Positions 10,017 through 21,971 of a stretch of DNA of 64,000 nucleotides are shown here, piece after piece. Both the position numbers and the translations under genes were made by a program. Below the pieces are notes generated by a model. That model ran no database searches. It saw only the letters and a program-made list of their open reading frames with translations, and had not been told where the DNA came from. Source of the stretch: Tausonia pullulans (lineage: Eukaryota; Basidiomycota; Tremellomycetes; Cystofilobasidiales; Mrakiaceae); contig OX637623.1 in NCBI GenBank assembly GCA_951802195.1, positions 1,178,001-1,242,000 on the forward strand. Reading direction: 5' to 3'. Positions within the stretch are counted from its first letter, which is position 1. Every line of letters starts with the position of its first letter.

Positions 10017-13000
10017 TCAAAACGCCAGCGGTGGCAACCCAGCTGGCACCCGAAAGAACCTCCGTGGCGGCGGAAGAGACGACTCGATCCCCTCCATCTC
10101 TCCTCCTCCAGCAGCACCATCTTCCCCAACACTCGTCGTCCCTGACGAGTTCGCCCTCCTCGCGCCAGCACCCTTCTTCCCCACAATCGTGCTCGCGATC
10201 TTCTCCCCGACGCGCGCCGAGCTAGGCAGGACGCCCTTGCGCATCGCAGCCGCGAGGGCTCGCTTCTTCGCCGCTGCCGACTGCTGGGCGGCGGACCCGC
10301 CGTGCGAGTGGCAGCCTCCGTCGTCCTCGGATTCCGCGGCTTCAGAGTCAGAACCCCTACCGGAAGGCTTGTGATGCCCTTTCTGCAGTCTGGATAGGGT
10401 CTCTGCAAGGGAAGGCACGATGAGGGCGTGGTCGAGCAAGCGACGGGCTGAAGTGAGAGAAAGCAAGGAGAGCTGACCGGCAATCTCGATATCCGTGTCG
10501 CTCTCGTAATCTGGGTCATCGCGAAAGCCAAGGTGGGCGCCAACGGACGTTCGGGGGACGTGGTGCATTGCTATGGAGGGGGCGTGGTTCACCTGCCGGA
10601 GCTTCTCAAGGACTTGCTCTCTTTGGAAGGGGAAAACCGAGTCAGCGCAGAACTCAAGAGGTGGAAAAATGGACTGCTGAGGACGGACCGGATCGAGTTG
10701 AGATACTTTGAATGAGAGGATAAAGTGTCAGAAAACGAAATTGGGAGGTTGGTCCTGGCGAAGGAGCCTCACCTGCGGCGAGTTGCTGTTGTCCATGTTG
10801 CTTGCTGGGACGTCAAGCTTGTAAGCTGGAGAGGCGGAGAAGTCAGTCAATAGTCTTAACATCGAAGGGATCGGATAAAAGTTGAAGCGCACCGGGTCCA
10901 AAGTACTCAAGGCTGAACGTATATGTTCGAGTCAGTCTCGAAGCATAGGTTGCAGCGAGCTGAAAGACACACTAGTAGTTGTAAGGCAGATTCTCGTCGA
11001 GTTCTTTGCCGCACAAGAGTCTAAAGTCGCGAGGAAGGTGAGCCAAAGTGCAGAGGACGGAGGTACTAATCTACGCACCCAGTCTCGTACGTCCAAGTCC
11101 GAGCGACGTTCTTGGTGGTGTAGCCACCGCCACCTGATGGCCAACTCCAAGGTCAGCCAGCGAGCGAGCTTGTGGTTGAAAGGGCAGGAAAGACACACCA
11201 AGCACTAGCAGTGGGACGTCAAACTTCTTCATGAACTTCACGCACGAGGCATGACCTGACTCAAATGAAAAGGAGGAAGGTGAGATCCATCTACACAGAC
11301 TAAGGAAAACGACCGACCCTTCATCGACAAATTGAGCGAGCCGAGCTTATCTCCCGCAAGCGAGTCGGCGCCGCACTGGAGGACGACAGCGCCGGGTCGG
11401 AAGAAGTCCATGATGTTTTGAATAACCTGCGAAGGACGGTAGGTGAGGCCTGAGATTCTAATGCCATGAAAATGAGTAGCCGACTCACCGGTTCAAAAAT
11501 GCTGCGATAAGCTTCGTCCGTGATGCCTGCTCGTAGTGGGACCTGAGAAGAAGATTCGGTCAGTCGGGGAGGATGAGTTTCGAGAGGAAGGAGGAGCAAG
11601 AACGTTGACGGCATAGTTCTTTCCCTTGCCAAAGCCGACGTCCTAATAAGAGGAGCTGGTCAATTCCTGATGCAGGGGGGAGAGATCGACCGTCTCTTTT
11701 ACCTTGACGTCTCCAGTTCCCTGTAGATATTCATTGCAATGAGGCCAGGTTTAGCTCACCTCAGAGGCAGAGATAGGGTGGGACGACTTACAGGGAAGAA
11801 GTCCCAGCCATCAAACTGGTGGAAACTGCACGTCATGACCCGATCTGAGGTGTAGAACGCTTCCTCGACACCGTCTCCACTAAAGCGATAAAGATGGGTC
11901 ACGTTCCGCAGCACTGAGAGCAAAGAGAGCTTCTGATGACACACTGGTGGACGTCGATGTCGATGTATAAGACGCGCGGGTGGAACCGGAGCAACTCGAG
12001 GATGGCGAGAACGTTGTCGTTAACGTAGCAGAAACCTGAGGCCCCCCGCTTCTTGGCATGGTGAAGGCCTCCCGCCCAGTTAATGGCGATCTCGGCCGCT
12101 CCAGAGTTGAGACGTTCGGCACCGCCTAGTGGCCAAAGAGGAAGCAGCGCACGTTAGTCCATCAGTGAAGCGAGCCGAGCCGAGCCGAGACGCGCAATGA
12201 AAGATAGCCTAACAGATGGAGCCTCCTGCCGAGATACTACTGAACTCGTAGACACCTTCAAAGGCCGGACAGTCAGAGCCAACCCACTCCTCTGTTTCGG
12301 TGGGAAAGGCGTCGTATTAGTGGATGGAGAGGGCATTCGCGAGAGGTGCCAGCATGGAGTGAGACCCACGTTCGACTGTATTGCGTCTTCCAGAGCCTGA
12401 AAGTTTGCCGTGTGTGTCACCCGTAACGCTGGCGAGGAAATCGATATATTCGTCCTGGAACAGAGCAAGCGAGCGAGCGGGCGAGTTGTCAGCCGGAAGC
12501 TGTCATCGGGAGCTCACAGGTCTTAGAGCAGCGATAGTCAGGCAATCGTACGGTGTGGAACCTGGTCAATTGCTGACGGGTGGCTTTCTCTGGCCTCTAA
12601 GAGTGGGTATGACGATTGGAAAGGAGCGCATGCGAGGTGGGAAGAAGGGAAGTCAGAGGTCGTCGAACGGTCGGTGCGGAGACGAGAGAGAGGATGGCGA
12701 GCGAGAAGAGCCGCACCAGCACATCCATGTGATCCAGGAGGCCATAATTGGTGATCAAGTTGTGGGCCATCCGGACTGAGTGCAAGGGCACTGTCAGCGA
12801 GACAGATCCACGACAGACAAGGACACGCAAGGAGGGCCAGGATCGACGGACAAACCTCGATGGGGTTTCATGACATGCGTGCCCGTGGCTGGGTTGTCCG
12901 TGTAGGCGTAGTTGCCCACATCGGCTGAGTAGGGAAGGGATCGTGTCCTGGTCAGTATGTGTCATGCTTCTCGGGAGGATGAACGATGGGCGGCCGTCGC

Positions 13001-13279
13001 CGGACGAGCCGGGCCGCAAGAACGACAATCGCAGGGCACGGCCAATCACAACATCCACAAGAACTGTCAAGCAAGGACTGATACCCACCATCATAGCTAT
13101 AAAAATGTCAATCGAAGTGCAGGGTAGGACAGGGAATTGTCAGACAAGTTGTCGGACAGGCAGCAGTCGGTAGCACGTCCGACCGAGAGACGACACACGC
13201 ACTAATAGGTAACCCTCTTGTTGGCAGGGCCGTCAGGATAGGCGTCTCTCTGCTGGGATGTCCCGCTAGCAGAGTTCAT
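10017..13279 (-). CDS. Class I histone deacetylase (Rpd3/HDAC1 type)
   Basis: This is a zinc-dependent deacetylase that removes acetyl groups from histone tails in the nucleus, normally within Sin3-type corepressor complexes. Exons in order give [56 protein letters not shown] and [11 protein letters not shown] (active-site His pair). They continue with [18 protein letters not shown] (metal ligands), [15 protein letters not shown] and [24 protein letters not shown] and the KPHRVRM segment favour Rpd3 over Hos2/HDAC3. The C-terminal part has [20 protein letters not shown], as in Rpd3, followed by a long variable tail rich in Ser, Ala and Lys with a small acidic patch and a CHSHGG cluster, ending at 10017. 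The start [11 protein letters not shown] at 13279 sits close to the conserved domain; a longer in-frame ORF extends upstream but is C/T-rich leader sequence. Many short introns are present. Confidence 0.9.
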
Positions 13280-13726
13280 GAGGCAAGGCACGAGGAGGGA
13301 GGTGGGGGATGCAGACAAGGCAAGGTCGCGTTGAGGTTGAGGACTCGGAGACAGAGGCAGGGAGACCCCGCCCCTCGCTCTTCCCCGGAAGGTCGAAGGT
13401 AGCTCTCGCTCTCGCGTTGCTAAGGTAACATGGTCCAGCTTCCACTTCCCTACCATGCCTCTCTGATGGGCTCTGAGCAGCATAATTCTTGAACAGTTCT
13501 CATCTGGCCTGCCAAGTATGAGTTGGGGGTGCTTTCACAACAGAATCTTTCTAAGCTCCCTCCTCTCAGCATGTGTCTCTCTGGGCCAGAAGTCGATAGT
13601 TGGACAATCTTCAATGCTTAGGGAAAAACAACTCAGAGAGTACCCTGAAAGGATTAAAAAACTCAAAGCCGTACCCTAAAGCGGAGAATTATAAACTCGA
13701 GATAGAACTATCAAAGGAAGATAAAC
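13280..13726. other. Intergenic region between HDAC and peroxiredoxin genes
   Basis: This is the promoter of the HDAC gene and the 3' end of the peroxiredoxin gene, both minus-strand. It holds an X-box-like palindrome (separate entry) and an AT-richer part around 13590-13720 that suits a 3' UTR. No gene is seen. Confidence 0.5.
13416..13429. promoter_or_regulatory. X-box-like (RFX-type) imperfect palindrome upstream of HDAC
   Basis: The sequence GTTGCTAAGGTAAC lies about 140 bases upstream of the HDAC start codon. It matches 11 of 14 positions of the RFX/Crt1 X-box GTTGCCATGGCAAC and keeps the outer half-site bases. Function is inferred from motif likeness only; a chance match in 64 kb is possible. 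Confidence 0.3.
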
Positions 13727-15293
13727 TTAGGCCTTGGCCGAAGGGTCGGACGCGAACCTATGGGGATGAAACAGGTCAGCGATTGACACGGGAAGGGTGG
13801 TGGGACTCTGTGTATCTCTTACCTGAGGTAGGGCTTGACGGTCTTGAAGCCAGGGAAGAGAGCTGAGGGAGGAGGCAACGCGTTTGGAAGTCAGCCGCTC
13901 GTCGACGAGGTCATCAGGAGCGAGGACCACTCACTCTTGGCCTCCTCATTCGAGACGGAGGGGTGAACAATGACATCGTCACCCTGCTTCCAGTTGACGG
14001 GGGCTGCGGAAGTGGTAAGACCAGTTGGAGGGTGCGTCAGCTTCTCTGTGCCAGACAGCGCAGGCGGACATTAGGGACACACTTGTGATGCGGTGCTTGT
14101 CACCGAGCTGTTGAAATGAACGAGAGGAGATAAAAGTTAGACTGAGAGCGCGGAGATCATTAGAGTACATCCTGACGCACCTGAAGCGAGTCAATGACAC
14201 GGAGGATCTCGGTGAACTGGCGACCAGTGCTGGCCGGGTAAGAGAGAGTGAGACGAATCACGCCCTTGGGGTCGATGACCTAAAGCACAGGAGGGCGGTA
14301 TCAGCAATAGCACGACATGAAGGAACGTGGCATCCAAAGACTGACAAAGACGGTTCGGACGGTGAAAGGGATACCCTTGGCGTCGACGTTAGTCTTGTCG
14401 AGAGCGTCAAGCATGTCGTAGAGGGTGGCGACCTCCCGCTTCTCGTCGGCAATGATGGGGAACGAGACCTTGGAGCCGTGAGAGGCGACTTCCTCAATGT
14501 CCTTGACCCAAGCGTCGTGGGAGTCGATGTTGTTGGCGCTAGAAGAATAACGATTTAGTGACATTGCATCGACAGAGATGATACAAGGAAGGGTGCTCAC
14601 GAGAGGCCGATGACTTCAGATGTCAGCAAACAGGAAAGATGGAAGTCAGCCTTGCGTTCTCGAATCGCACCGCGTCTCGACTCGTTGTAAGCATAAGCTA
14701 CGACGCCTTGGAGCTGGGGCATCCATAAGCATTGCAGCGCTGCCGTCCTCCCGCTGGCACAGGAAGAGACAAGCACACGTAGTCGAGCGAACACCACGCT
14801 TGTATCAATGGAGAAGACCTACCCTTAACGCCGCGCTTCTCAAACTCGGGAAGGAGACGAGCGACCTCTCCGAGCTCAGTGGTGCAGACTGGAAATTGAA
14901 ACAAAACCCCCATGTTCAGCGATCGTCCAGCAGGAGAACACGGACGGATCGACGTGGCCAGGTCGGCGTAGTCACGTCATAACCTATTGGGCAATGTACG
15001 TACCAGGCGTGAAGTCATCCGGGTGGCTAGGGCAAAGAGATATGACACCATCAGACACATTGCACAAGCGAAAGAAAAAGAAGGATCCGATGGAGGTGAT
15101 GCGCCGCTCACGAGAAGAGGACGACCCAAGAGTCTTTGGACCATTCGGAGAACGTAATGGGACCCTGGGTGCTATTGGCAGAACGAAGCGAGGGAATCGT
15201 CAGCTGCATGTAGAGCACTCCCAAAGCTCGGCTGGCTCACGTCTCAGCCTTGAAGTCGGGTGCGATGGATCCGAGGCGAAGGGTAGCGGGCAT
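13727..15293 (-). CDS. 1-Cys peroxiredoxin (Prx6/Prx1 type)
   Basis: This thiol peroxidase reduces hydrogen peroxide and alkyl hydroperoxides. The first exon gives MPATLRLGSIAPDFKAET (start at 15293). It is followed by SWVVLFSHPDDFTPVCTTE, which carries the peroxidatic Cys in PVCTTE, then VIGLSANNIDSHDAWVKDI. The next segment, FPIIADEKREVATLYDML, includes the conserved Arg. The C-terminal part has the long tail typical of 1-Cys enzymes (NWKQGDDVIVHPSVSNEEA, TVKPYLR) and ends at a TAA (13727-13729) after a short last exon. No resolving Cys of 2-Cys type is visible. No obvious mitochondrial presequence precedes the domain, so a cytosolic location is likelier. The gene is split by several short introns, one inside the 5' third. 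Confidence 0.9.
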
Positions 15294-15915
15294 GGCTGAC
15301 AGCTGGCGAGGGCGGGGGACGCCGGAGTTATCATGTCAGTCAAAGCGCGGAGAGGAAGGGGGGATCGAGCAAGCAAATACGGGCGGACTGACAATGAGGG
15401 AAGAAAGGAAGTGAGAAAGGGGTGGAAGATGGGTGTTGGTTAGAAGAGAGGAAGATAATTGCGAACGAGTGGGGGGAATGGAACATGGACGGAGCGAGTC
15501 GCGGCTGGCCGGCCGGTGGGACCGAGGGACGAGCGCTCGTGCCCGCTGAGACGCAGCACGCAACGCTCCCGCGCTCGAAAGATGGCGACATCTCGCCCGC
15601 TGTCTTGGAAGGCCTCAATCTCTGGCTCGCTTGGCCTTTCTTAGATTCCCCACGGTGCAGCCCTCGACCATTGACCAACTCGTCAGCAGTCGTGGAATCT
15701 CATAGATCATGGGAATTGCTAGGTTGTACAAACAATCGGCAGCAGTCTCCGCCTGCTCCTCCCCGCTCCCTCTCTCCTCACCCTCTGAAGTCGACACTCA
15801 TCCACCCTCATCGACCGCCCGCTGGCCTGGGCAGTCGTCCTCCTCCTCCTGCAGGCAGGAAGCGCAGTACAGATGGATTAGCGCCCCACTGTCAACCGAT
15901 CACTTGAACAGAGCA
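15294..15915. other. Intergenic region: peroxiredoxin promoter and mannosidase 3' end
   Basis: A 0.6-kb gap between two minus-strand genes. It contains G/A-rich and C/T-rich stretches and no motif I can name. ORFs crossing it are low-complexity shadows. No supported gene. Confidence 0.45.
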
Positions 15916-18900
15916 TTACTCACCCAACCCACCACCACCACGACCACTACCACTACCGCCCATCACTTTGGGAGGACCCCTCATTGGACCCGGTCGCGCC
16001 TCGTCCTGTCGCTTCCGCTTGAGGATTTGCCACAGTTGGGCCGACGTCCCCGCGCCTTTGGGTCGCGAGGTATCTTCGGGCTGGAGGGGGGAAGAAGGCG
16101 GCGTCGAGGGGCTGCGGATGAGTGCGCGTGGGGGTTAGCGTGGGTGAGAGATGAAACGGCGGCCTTTCCTCGTGCTGACTCACCTCCAGAATCCTTGACT
16201 TCCTGGCTTGATGTCCGGATTCACAAGGAAAGGGTGGGCCTCAGTGTTCAGGACGTAATCGTCCAGCGAGAGGAGATCAGGTGGCGACTGGAGGAGGTAG
16301 TAGTACCTGCGATTGCCGCATGGTCAGATCTCATGCGAGAGAGGAGGCAAAGAGAGAAGAAGCACTTGAGAGTCTCAGCGAGAACGAAGGATTCCATGTT
16401 GTCCATCGGCCTGGTCGACGAAAGGGCCACCCCAGAGGGTCAACCGTCAGCTCACGTCCACTCATTCATTCGCGAGCATCAACTCACGTAGGGCGGACTC
16501 GTCGTACATCTTGCGTACTCGAGAACCCATGGGGTGCCAGCGTTGCGTTGACCCTGATTGAAGGGGTCAGCTGTCAGTGGGAGCTCTTCTTGCAAGCCAA
16601 GGAGACGCACCAGCTTGTGAACATCCGCCTGCCCAACGCAACAACGTCGTCAGCTAGCTGTCTCGTCGGCGCCGAGGGTTCAAGTAACGAACCAGCCCTT
16701 GTCCTGCCAGACGGAGTCGCCCGTCAGGCGATACATGTAGAACACGCTCCTGATGGACGTTTTCTTGGGTCAGCAGTGGGTGCAGGCATTTAATACATGG
16801 TTACTCACTCGATGGTCTCAGGTCTGCCGATGTACTTTGTCTGACTCTGCTTGATGCCAAGGGGTCGTCCCGCCGGTCGGTCGTAAAGAAAGTTGCCGGC
16901 TTTGTCCTTAACCTTGACGATCTGCCGCGGATCGTCTGGCAGGAAGAACTCGACTTGTTCCGGCTAAAGGGAGTCCATCAGTACACTGAAATAAAGCAGG
17001 AGAGTGTAAGGGGGTCCACCTGGAGACCTGACTCGGTGAGGGCCCCAACGTAGTAGCAGCTTTGGGTCAAGCTCTCCGCGACGGCCATGTCGCTCTTGCG
17101 ATCGAGTAGCCGCGAACCAAGGCCGATCATGGCTCTGCGACAGGGTGAGCGTCAGCGCTCTTCAGCCCTACGTGGTATGGCTGATAGGTCTGGACGCACC
17201 CGGCGAAGCAGGTGAGATGCTCCAAAACTGGCGCGAAGGATCCTCGAGAGATCTGGCCAATCGTCTGTCGAGCCAAACAGTCAGGATCTCTCTAGTATCA
17301 TTTGCATACAGAGGTTGGATTCTAACGAGTAGCGTCTTCCCTGGCACAGAGGTGACCTCTCGAATGATTGTCTTCTTGGCGGTCTCCATGACCTGTGAGA
17401 ACTGGGGCAGTCCACTCAAGATGTTATCAGCGGATCAATCGAGTAGTACAAACGATGGGGGTCCCTGACACACCATCCGATCGTACTGGGGCAGCGAGCC
17501 ACCGAGGAGCTGTACCATCTTAATGTAGTACTCGTATGCGCTATCGGCCTGTCCACCAAAGCTGTACGTGCCGTCCAGCGGCTCAGGTGTGTCCGGGTCG
17601 AACGTCGTCGGCAGCAGAGGCGGGTGGAAGGAGATCGGGGCGAGCTTCTCGTCGATGAAGTCCGTCACGCGCTGGACGTAATGGAAGTAAACATCGTTGC
17701 CCGTCAGCTGGGAGAGGCGGGTGAACTCGAGCGTCATGGAGGCGACTGCAGGAGGAGGCATGCGTCATCAGCACAGCGGAGACGAGGAAGATCGCGGAGA
17801 GGTCGAATCTCACTTTCAGCGAGAGAAACTTGGTAGGAGGTGCCGTACGCGTACTCGCGCCCTGGCCGAAGGGTGCCATACGGAATGCCAGTAGGCGTGT
17901 CGAATGCTGGGCTGAGAATCTGAGCGAGCTCCTCAGCGCGGTCAAGCATGAGCTTGTCTCCGGTCTGGGACAGCAAAAGGTCAGAGTCATTATAAGGAAC
18001 GGCAAAAGAAGATCAGCTTCTCACGAGATCGTATGCGCTCAGCAACTAGAGGAAGGAGGAAGTCAGGATCAGCTCTGAGGAAGAGAGTAATAGTGGTGGA
18101 CAGGCTACAGAGCTCTGACTTACACCTCCCAGGTACCGAATCGTCGTCTCAAACACCGGCAAGCTCGGCCACGTCGACAAATCCTCGGAATCGCTGTCCG
18201 AAGGCTTGATGTAAAAGCCCTTCTTCCAGTCGCGCCCTCCGATAACGCCAAAGTCGAGGAGACGGACCTGCTCCCTAGCGAGGGAGTACTCCTCCGGCAG
18301 CCCGAGGAGCAGGAGAGTGTCAAGTGAGCTGAGGAGAGGAAGGACATGTCAACAAGTGGCTTCGGGAGTATGGGCCAGATAATATTTACTCGATCAAGGT
18401 GGCACCCCAACTGCGATAAGACAAATGGAAGCGGATTAGTGATGAGGCAGAATCTACATCCATCGGACACACGCACCCATTGAAGGGGTCCCCTACCAAG
18501 CCAGACACCGGCCGAACCTCATCATGAGCTGAAGAGCAGGGGAACAGTCAGAAGACGCTATACAAGGCAGCGTCAAGGACCAAGCCACGCACCCCAGGCC
18601 TGCCGCTTGTACGCCTCCCACGCCCAGACAAACGCTGATTTGACGACCGCCCGCCGCTCCTCCCTCCGCTCTCTCGCCTCACTGGTCTCCGGCGGGCCGC
18701 TCGAGAAGTCACTCTGGACTCTCGGTGCGGACTTCCACCTCGATCCAAGCTTCGGGGGCTTCCAGTCCTGCGCGAACGTCGAGGTCGTCGTGTCAACGCG
18801 CGGCGGCGGACGCGTGTAGGCCTGCATCGGCTTAGTCGGGTACAGCGAGGCAAGGAGGTCCTCTGGGAAGGGCTTCTGTGCCGGTGCCGCGGGGGACAAT

Positions 18901-19238
18901 TGCTTCTCCAGCTGGGGGAACCACTCGGCGCCTCGAGGGAGGCTCTCTCTCGGAGGGGTGTCCGGAGGCTGGAGGGCGGCCCAGTCCGGCGGGTCGACGG
19001 GCCAGTCGTCAGAGACATACGTCTCGTCGGGCTGCCTGCCATACCAGGCATCGCCGCCGAAGGATGTGTATCCATTGCTGCCGAAGCCTCCGGGCAGCTG
19101 AAGAAGAACGATATAGAGTGTTGCGAAGAGGAGGACCGCGAGGATGTAGGTCGCCCGCGCTGAATGGAGGAAGTTGCGACGTGAGCGACGGAAGGAGGCA
19201 AGGAGCTTATCCCTCGAGAGGACCTGGATGGCGGGCAT
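15916..19238 (-). CDS. GH47 alpha-1,2-mannosidase, type II membrane protein
   Basis: This is a processing mannosidase of glycoside hydrolase family 47 that trims alpha-1,2-linked mannose from N-glycans in the ER or Golgi. From the ATG at 19238 a short basic cytosolic tail (FRRSRRNFLHSAR) precedes a membrane anchor, ATYILAVLLFATLYIVLLQL, and a Pro-rich stem. The catalytic part shows AWEAYKRQAWG, ATLIDSLDTLLLLGL, GGRDWKKGFYIKPSDSEDLS and VASMTLEFTRLSQLTG. It continues with YSFGGQADSAYEYYIKMVQL, RPETIESVFYMYRLTGD and finally YVLNTEAHPF with the conserved Thr-Glu near the active site. Phase-consistent splicing leads to a Gly-rich tail ending at the TAA 15916-15918. An upstream in-frame ATG at 19310 would lengthen the cytosolic tail by 24 residues. 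Many short introns are present. Confidence 0.88.
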
Positions 19239-19548
19239 GGATGATACTGGTGGGTGTGGTGAGGACGATGTGCTTTCTGCTGCTGGTCCGGTCCGAGCCG
19301 AGCCAGGCAAAGACTTGATGGGCGTTTAGAGGGAAGATGACAGACACGACGAGGGTAGTTGAGGGCTGCCTGTCTGTCCCCTGAAACGGGCGCGTCATCA
19401 ACCTTAGCTTCCGGCGAAGACATACAGGCTCCGTCTTCCCTCGCCTGATGTCCCCACCAGAAGTCCATGCACAGATAGATATAGATGATAGAATACGAGC
19501 AAGCACCAAGGACGGTGTTTAGCCTTCGCATTGCCTCCGGGCGAGAGG
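19239..19548. other. Intergenic region upstream of the mannosidase gene
   Basis: Short gap holding the mannosidase promoter. One minus-strand frame here contains a hydrophobic, Tyr-rich stretch (about 19440-19530), but it overlaps a continuous ORF that runs out of frame into the mannosidase gene and has no splice support. No supported gene. Confidence 0.4.
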
Positions 19549-19565
19549 TCAGGAACTCACAGGAT

Positions 19566-20123
19566 CTATACAAGAGGATGAACACATGGAGACCATGAGA
19601 ACACAACCGCTTCCGTTCCTGACTGGGGCAAACACATCCTCCATGATGAGATCTTCGATGCGCGGCAGCTGGTACGCAGGGTTGACCTCGGCATCCACGT
19701 CCCAAGTGACCCCGTGTGTCGTCGTCGCCGACGAAGATATGGGCGAGAAGGCGTCGATGAGGGCCAGCATCTTGAGATGGCTGGCGGAGGTGTGGTAGCC
19801 CCCTCTCCTGCCGTGGCTGAAATCGACGCCGCTCCGTTGACCCGCTCGATCAAAATGTTGTTGGGAGTAGCAGAGCCGCCCGGATTACCGCTGCTGACAA
19901 CTCCAATAAGACTCAACTCGTGCGTCGAGAAAGCGTTAGTGCGGCGCGAGCGGGGAGGCGCGAGGTGACTGATGGAGGAAGGGTGATCGCGCGTGCTCGT
20001 GGAGAAGCTGGAGTATAGGTGTTTACATGCTCTGCGAATACAGATGAGAGCGGCCATCATAGAATTGACAAGGAGAGACAACGCAGGAATTAAGGTTAAT
20101 CGTACCCCAGCGAAGCCTCTCAT
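19566..20123 (-). other. Minus-strand ORF, possible tail exon of the membrane protein or separate small gene
   Basis: A 185-codon ORF opens at an ATG (20123) and encodes a hydrophobic start (LTLIPALSLLVNSMMAALI) followed by a Ser/Asn-rich hydrophilic region. Its LVNSMMAALICIRR segment resembles the end of the last helix in fungal seven-helix proteins of DUF6534 type. It may therefore be the final part of the membrane protein encoded just upstream, but I could not find a frame-keeping join. A shifted frame ending at 19549 also looks coding in part. Unresolved. Confidence 0.3.
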
Positions 20124-20197
20124 GCCGCTTGAGCCAGTCGTCCTCCTCCACCTCTATCGACGTCTTCCCCTCCGCTACAGACAGACACAACGTCGAT

Positions 20198-21971
20198 CTA
20201 CTCCTGACCCCGCTCAAAGGTGACACGCGATGTTGTCTCGCGGCTTATTCCCTCTGTGGCAAACACTCGGGGTGATGGCCGCGTCCTTGTAAAACCCCCG
20301 ACGCACTTCTTGCCTCGCTTGCAGGAGGTCCTTTCCTGCCGACGAGTGAAAGCACTTTCACTATCCCTGGACGACGAGATTTCATCGGCCGAGTTCGACG
20401 TCGTAAGGTGAGGGGAGGTGTCTCGGCATGCTGTGGCTGGCACGCAGGCGAAACGCCGCGGCCCTTCTCGGCAATCAAGCCGAGAAATTTGGCTCACCGT
20501 TTGGCTTGGAGTTGGTGGGGTAAGGGCATAGACGAGGGCGGTGAGGGTGTACAAGGGCGGGAGAGTGTACACGTGAAGGATGCCCCATTGGCTCTCGACA
20601 GTGAAGAAGAAAGAGAGGAGGGTGAAGCGGAAGCTGGGCAGCGGGATTCAGCGATAGCACCTATAGGGAGTGGACGGGCAAGCCCGCTCACAGAATGAGG
20701 AGAATTCCGTGGCGCAGAGTGACATAGAGAATCATTGTGATGACCGAGTTGTCTCTGACCGAGCATGTGGTATTACAGACCTGAGTAAGAGAGCGGAGTC
20801 CTCAGCAGGACGATAAGAAGGTGAGTGGAAAGGGGCGTAGGAAGGACGCCGCCCTCTTACTGAACGCCTTGTTGCAAAAGCGTTGCGTCGCAAGAAAGAG
20901 TACATTCGACCGGCCCCTATAAACAAGCGAAGGTATCTGACTCAATAATTCTGGCACTGCTGAAGAGCGAATAGCAGCGATCTCATTTTTCCTCCAAAGC
21001 GAAAGATGTCATTCAAACTTGCTGGCATGTCCAAAGAAAAAGGCGGTCAAGAGGGCCGCGCAGATGACGCTCGCAACAAAAAGCAGCCCGTGACGCCAAA
21101 GACAATCCAGCGAGGCTTGGAGGTTCGAACAGTCTCCTGGGTGGGACGAGTATACGCAAAGGTTTAATAGGCCATGAGAATCTAGCAGCCGTGCTGGAGA
21201 TAGCGGGAAGGAAGCAATCAGACTTCTAGGGTGCCGAAGCAAGCGACAGGTAAGGCACTACGAATCATGATGAAATGCGTGTTAAAGGAGAGCAAAAAGA
21301 AATAAGGAAGCGTAATATTAGCCTCAGACCACAGATAGTAAGACGACATTTAAATACTTGTCATCCGCAGGCGCGAGCGACAGCGCGCGAAGCGGGCAGC
21401 CAACCTTTAACGCGCACCCGCCACCCGTTATTGATGACCTACATGAAAAGAAGACCTGATAATTCAGGCTTGCATGCGTGTCTTTAATCAGACCGAGTCT
21501 TGTGCAGAGACTAGCCGGAGTGGCCGTTCCATTTTGAAAAACAGTCGAGCGAGCGAGCAGGCCAAGATGGGTGATCATCAGCGGATGAGAGAAAGGCCAG
21601 CGCCCTGCTCACACGTATTGAGCCGATGAGACAGCCGTTGAGGACGACCAGGCAAGAGTATGCCCAGCATTCCTAGCCCTGAGAAACTCGGATGAGCGTC
21701 ATCAACTGCAGGAGTGGGAGGGAGGGATGATTGAGAGCGGTGGTTCGGCTTGAATCGAGGAGAGGAATTCACCTGAACCTGCGGGCCATGAACAGCGAAA
21801 GCTCCCTAGAGTTAGCGCAGTCGATAGAAAATCACAGCAGAGTCCTGGACTAACGAGCATGGCGCCGAACAGCATCCAGCGGACGACCATTGAGCAATAA
21901 TGGACCGGAACGAAGGCCGTCTCGCGCTGGTCACCAAGAACGTCCGTGAAAGCTACCCATCCGAGTAGCTG
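20198..21971 (-). CDS. Multi-pass membrane protein, DUF6534-like (model incomplete)
   Basis: Several minus-strand exons join in frame to give a hydrophobic, probably seven-helix protein. In order they encode MVVRWMLFGAML, GAFAVHGPQVQECWAYS, CLVVLNGCLIGSI and HGLLFVASVICAALLTAFFF. These are followed by KYLRLFIGAGRMYSFLRR, SVITMILYVTLRHGILLIL and FRFTLLSFFFTVESQWGILH. The join across about 20943-21014 (AA + A gives Lys) and those at about 20827/20780 keep frame, which supports a real gene. The pattern of a polar DNSVI stretch followed by a helix with RHG resembles the DUF6534 family, abundant in basidiomycetes and without known function. The start (ATG at 21890 or farther upstream), one long intron after 21600, and the 3' end (stop at 20198, or exons down to 19549) are not settled. 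Confidence 0.5.

Noticed and set aside
15930-15960. CCA/CCACCACCAC microsatellite as a regulatory repeat
   Set aside because: It is the coding sequence of the Gly-rich C-terminal tail of the mannosidase on the minus strand.
18548-19705. 385-codon minus-strand open frame with a hydrophobic YSIIYIYLCMDFWW stretch
   Set aside because: Most of it overlaps the mannosidase gene out of frame and is Arg/Ser-rich; the hydrophobic part has no supported splice into a gene.
21115-21140. GGTTCGAAC string resembling a tRNA B box
   Set aside because: No A box, acceptor stem or cloverleaf could be formed around it, and it lies in an exon of the membrane-protein gene.
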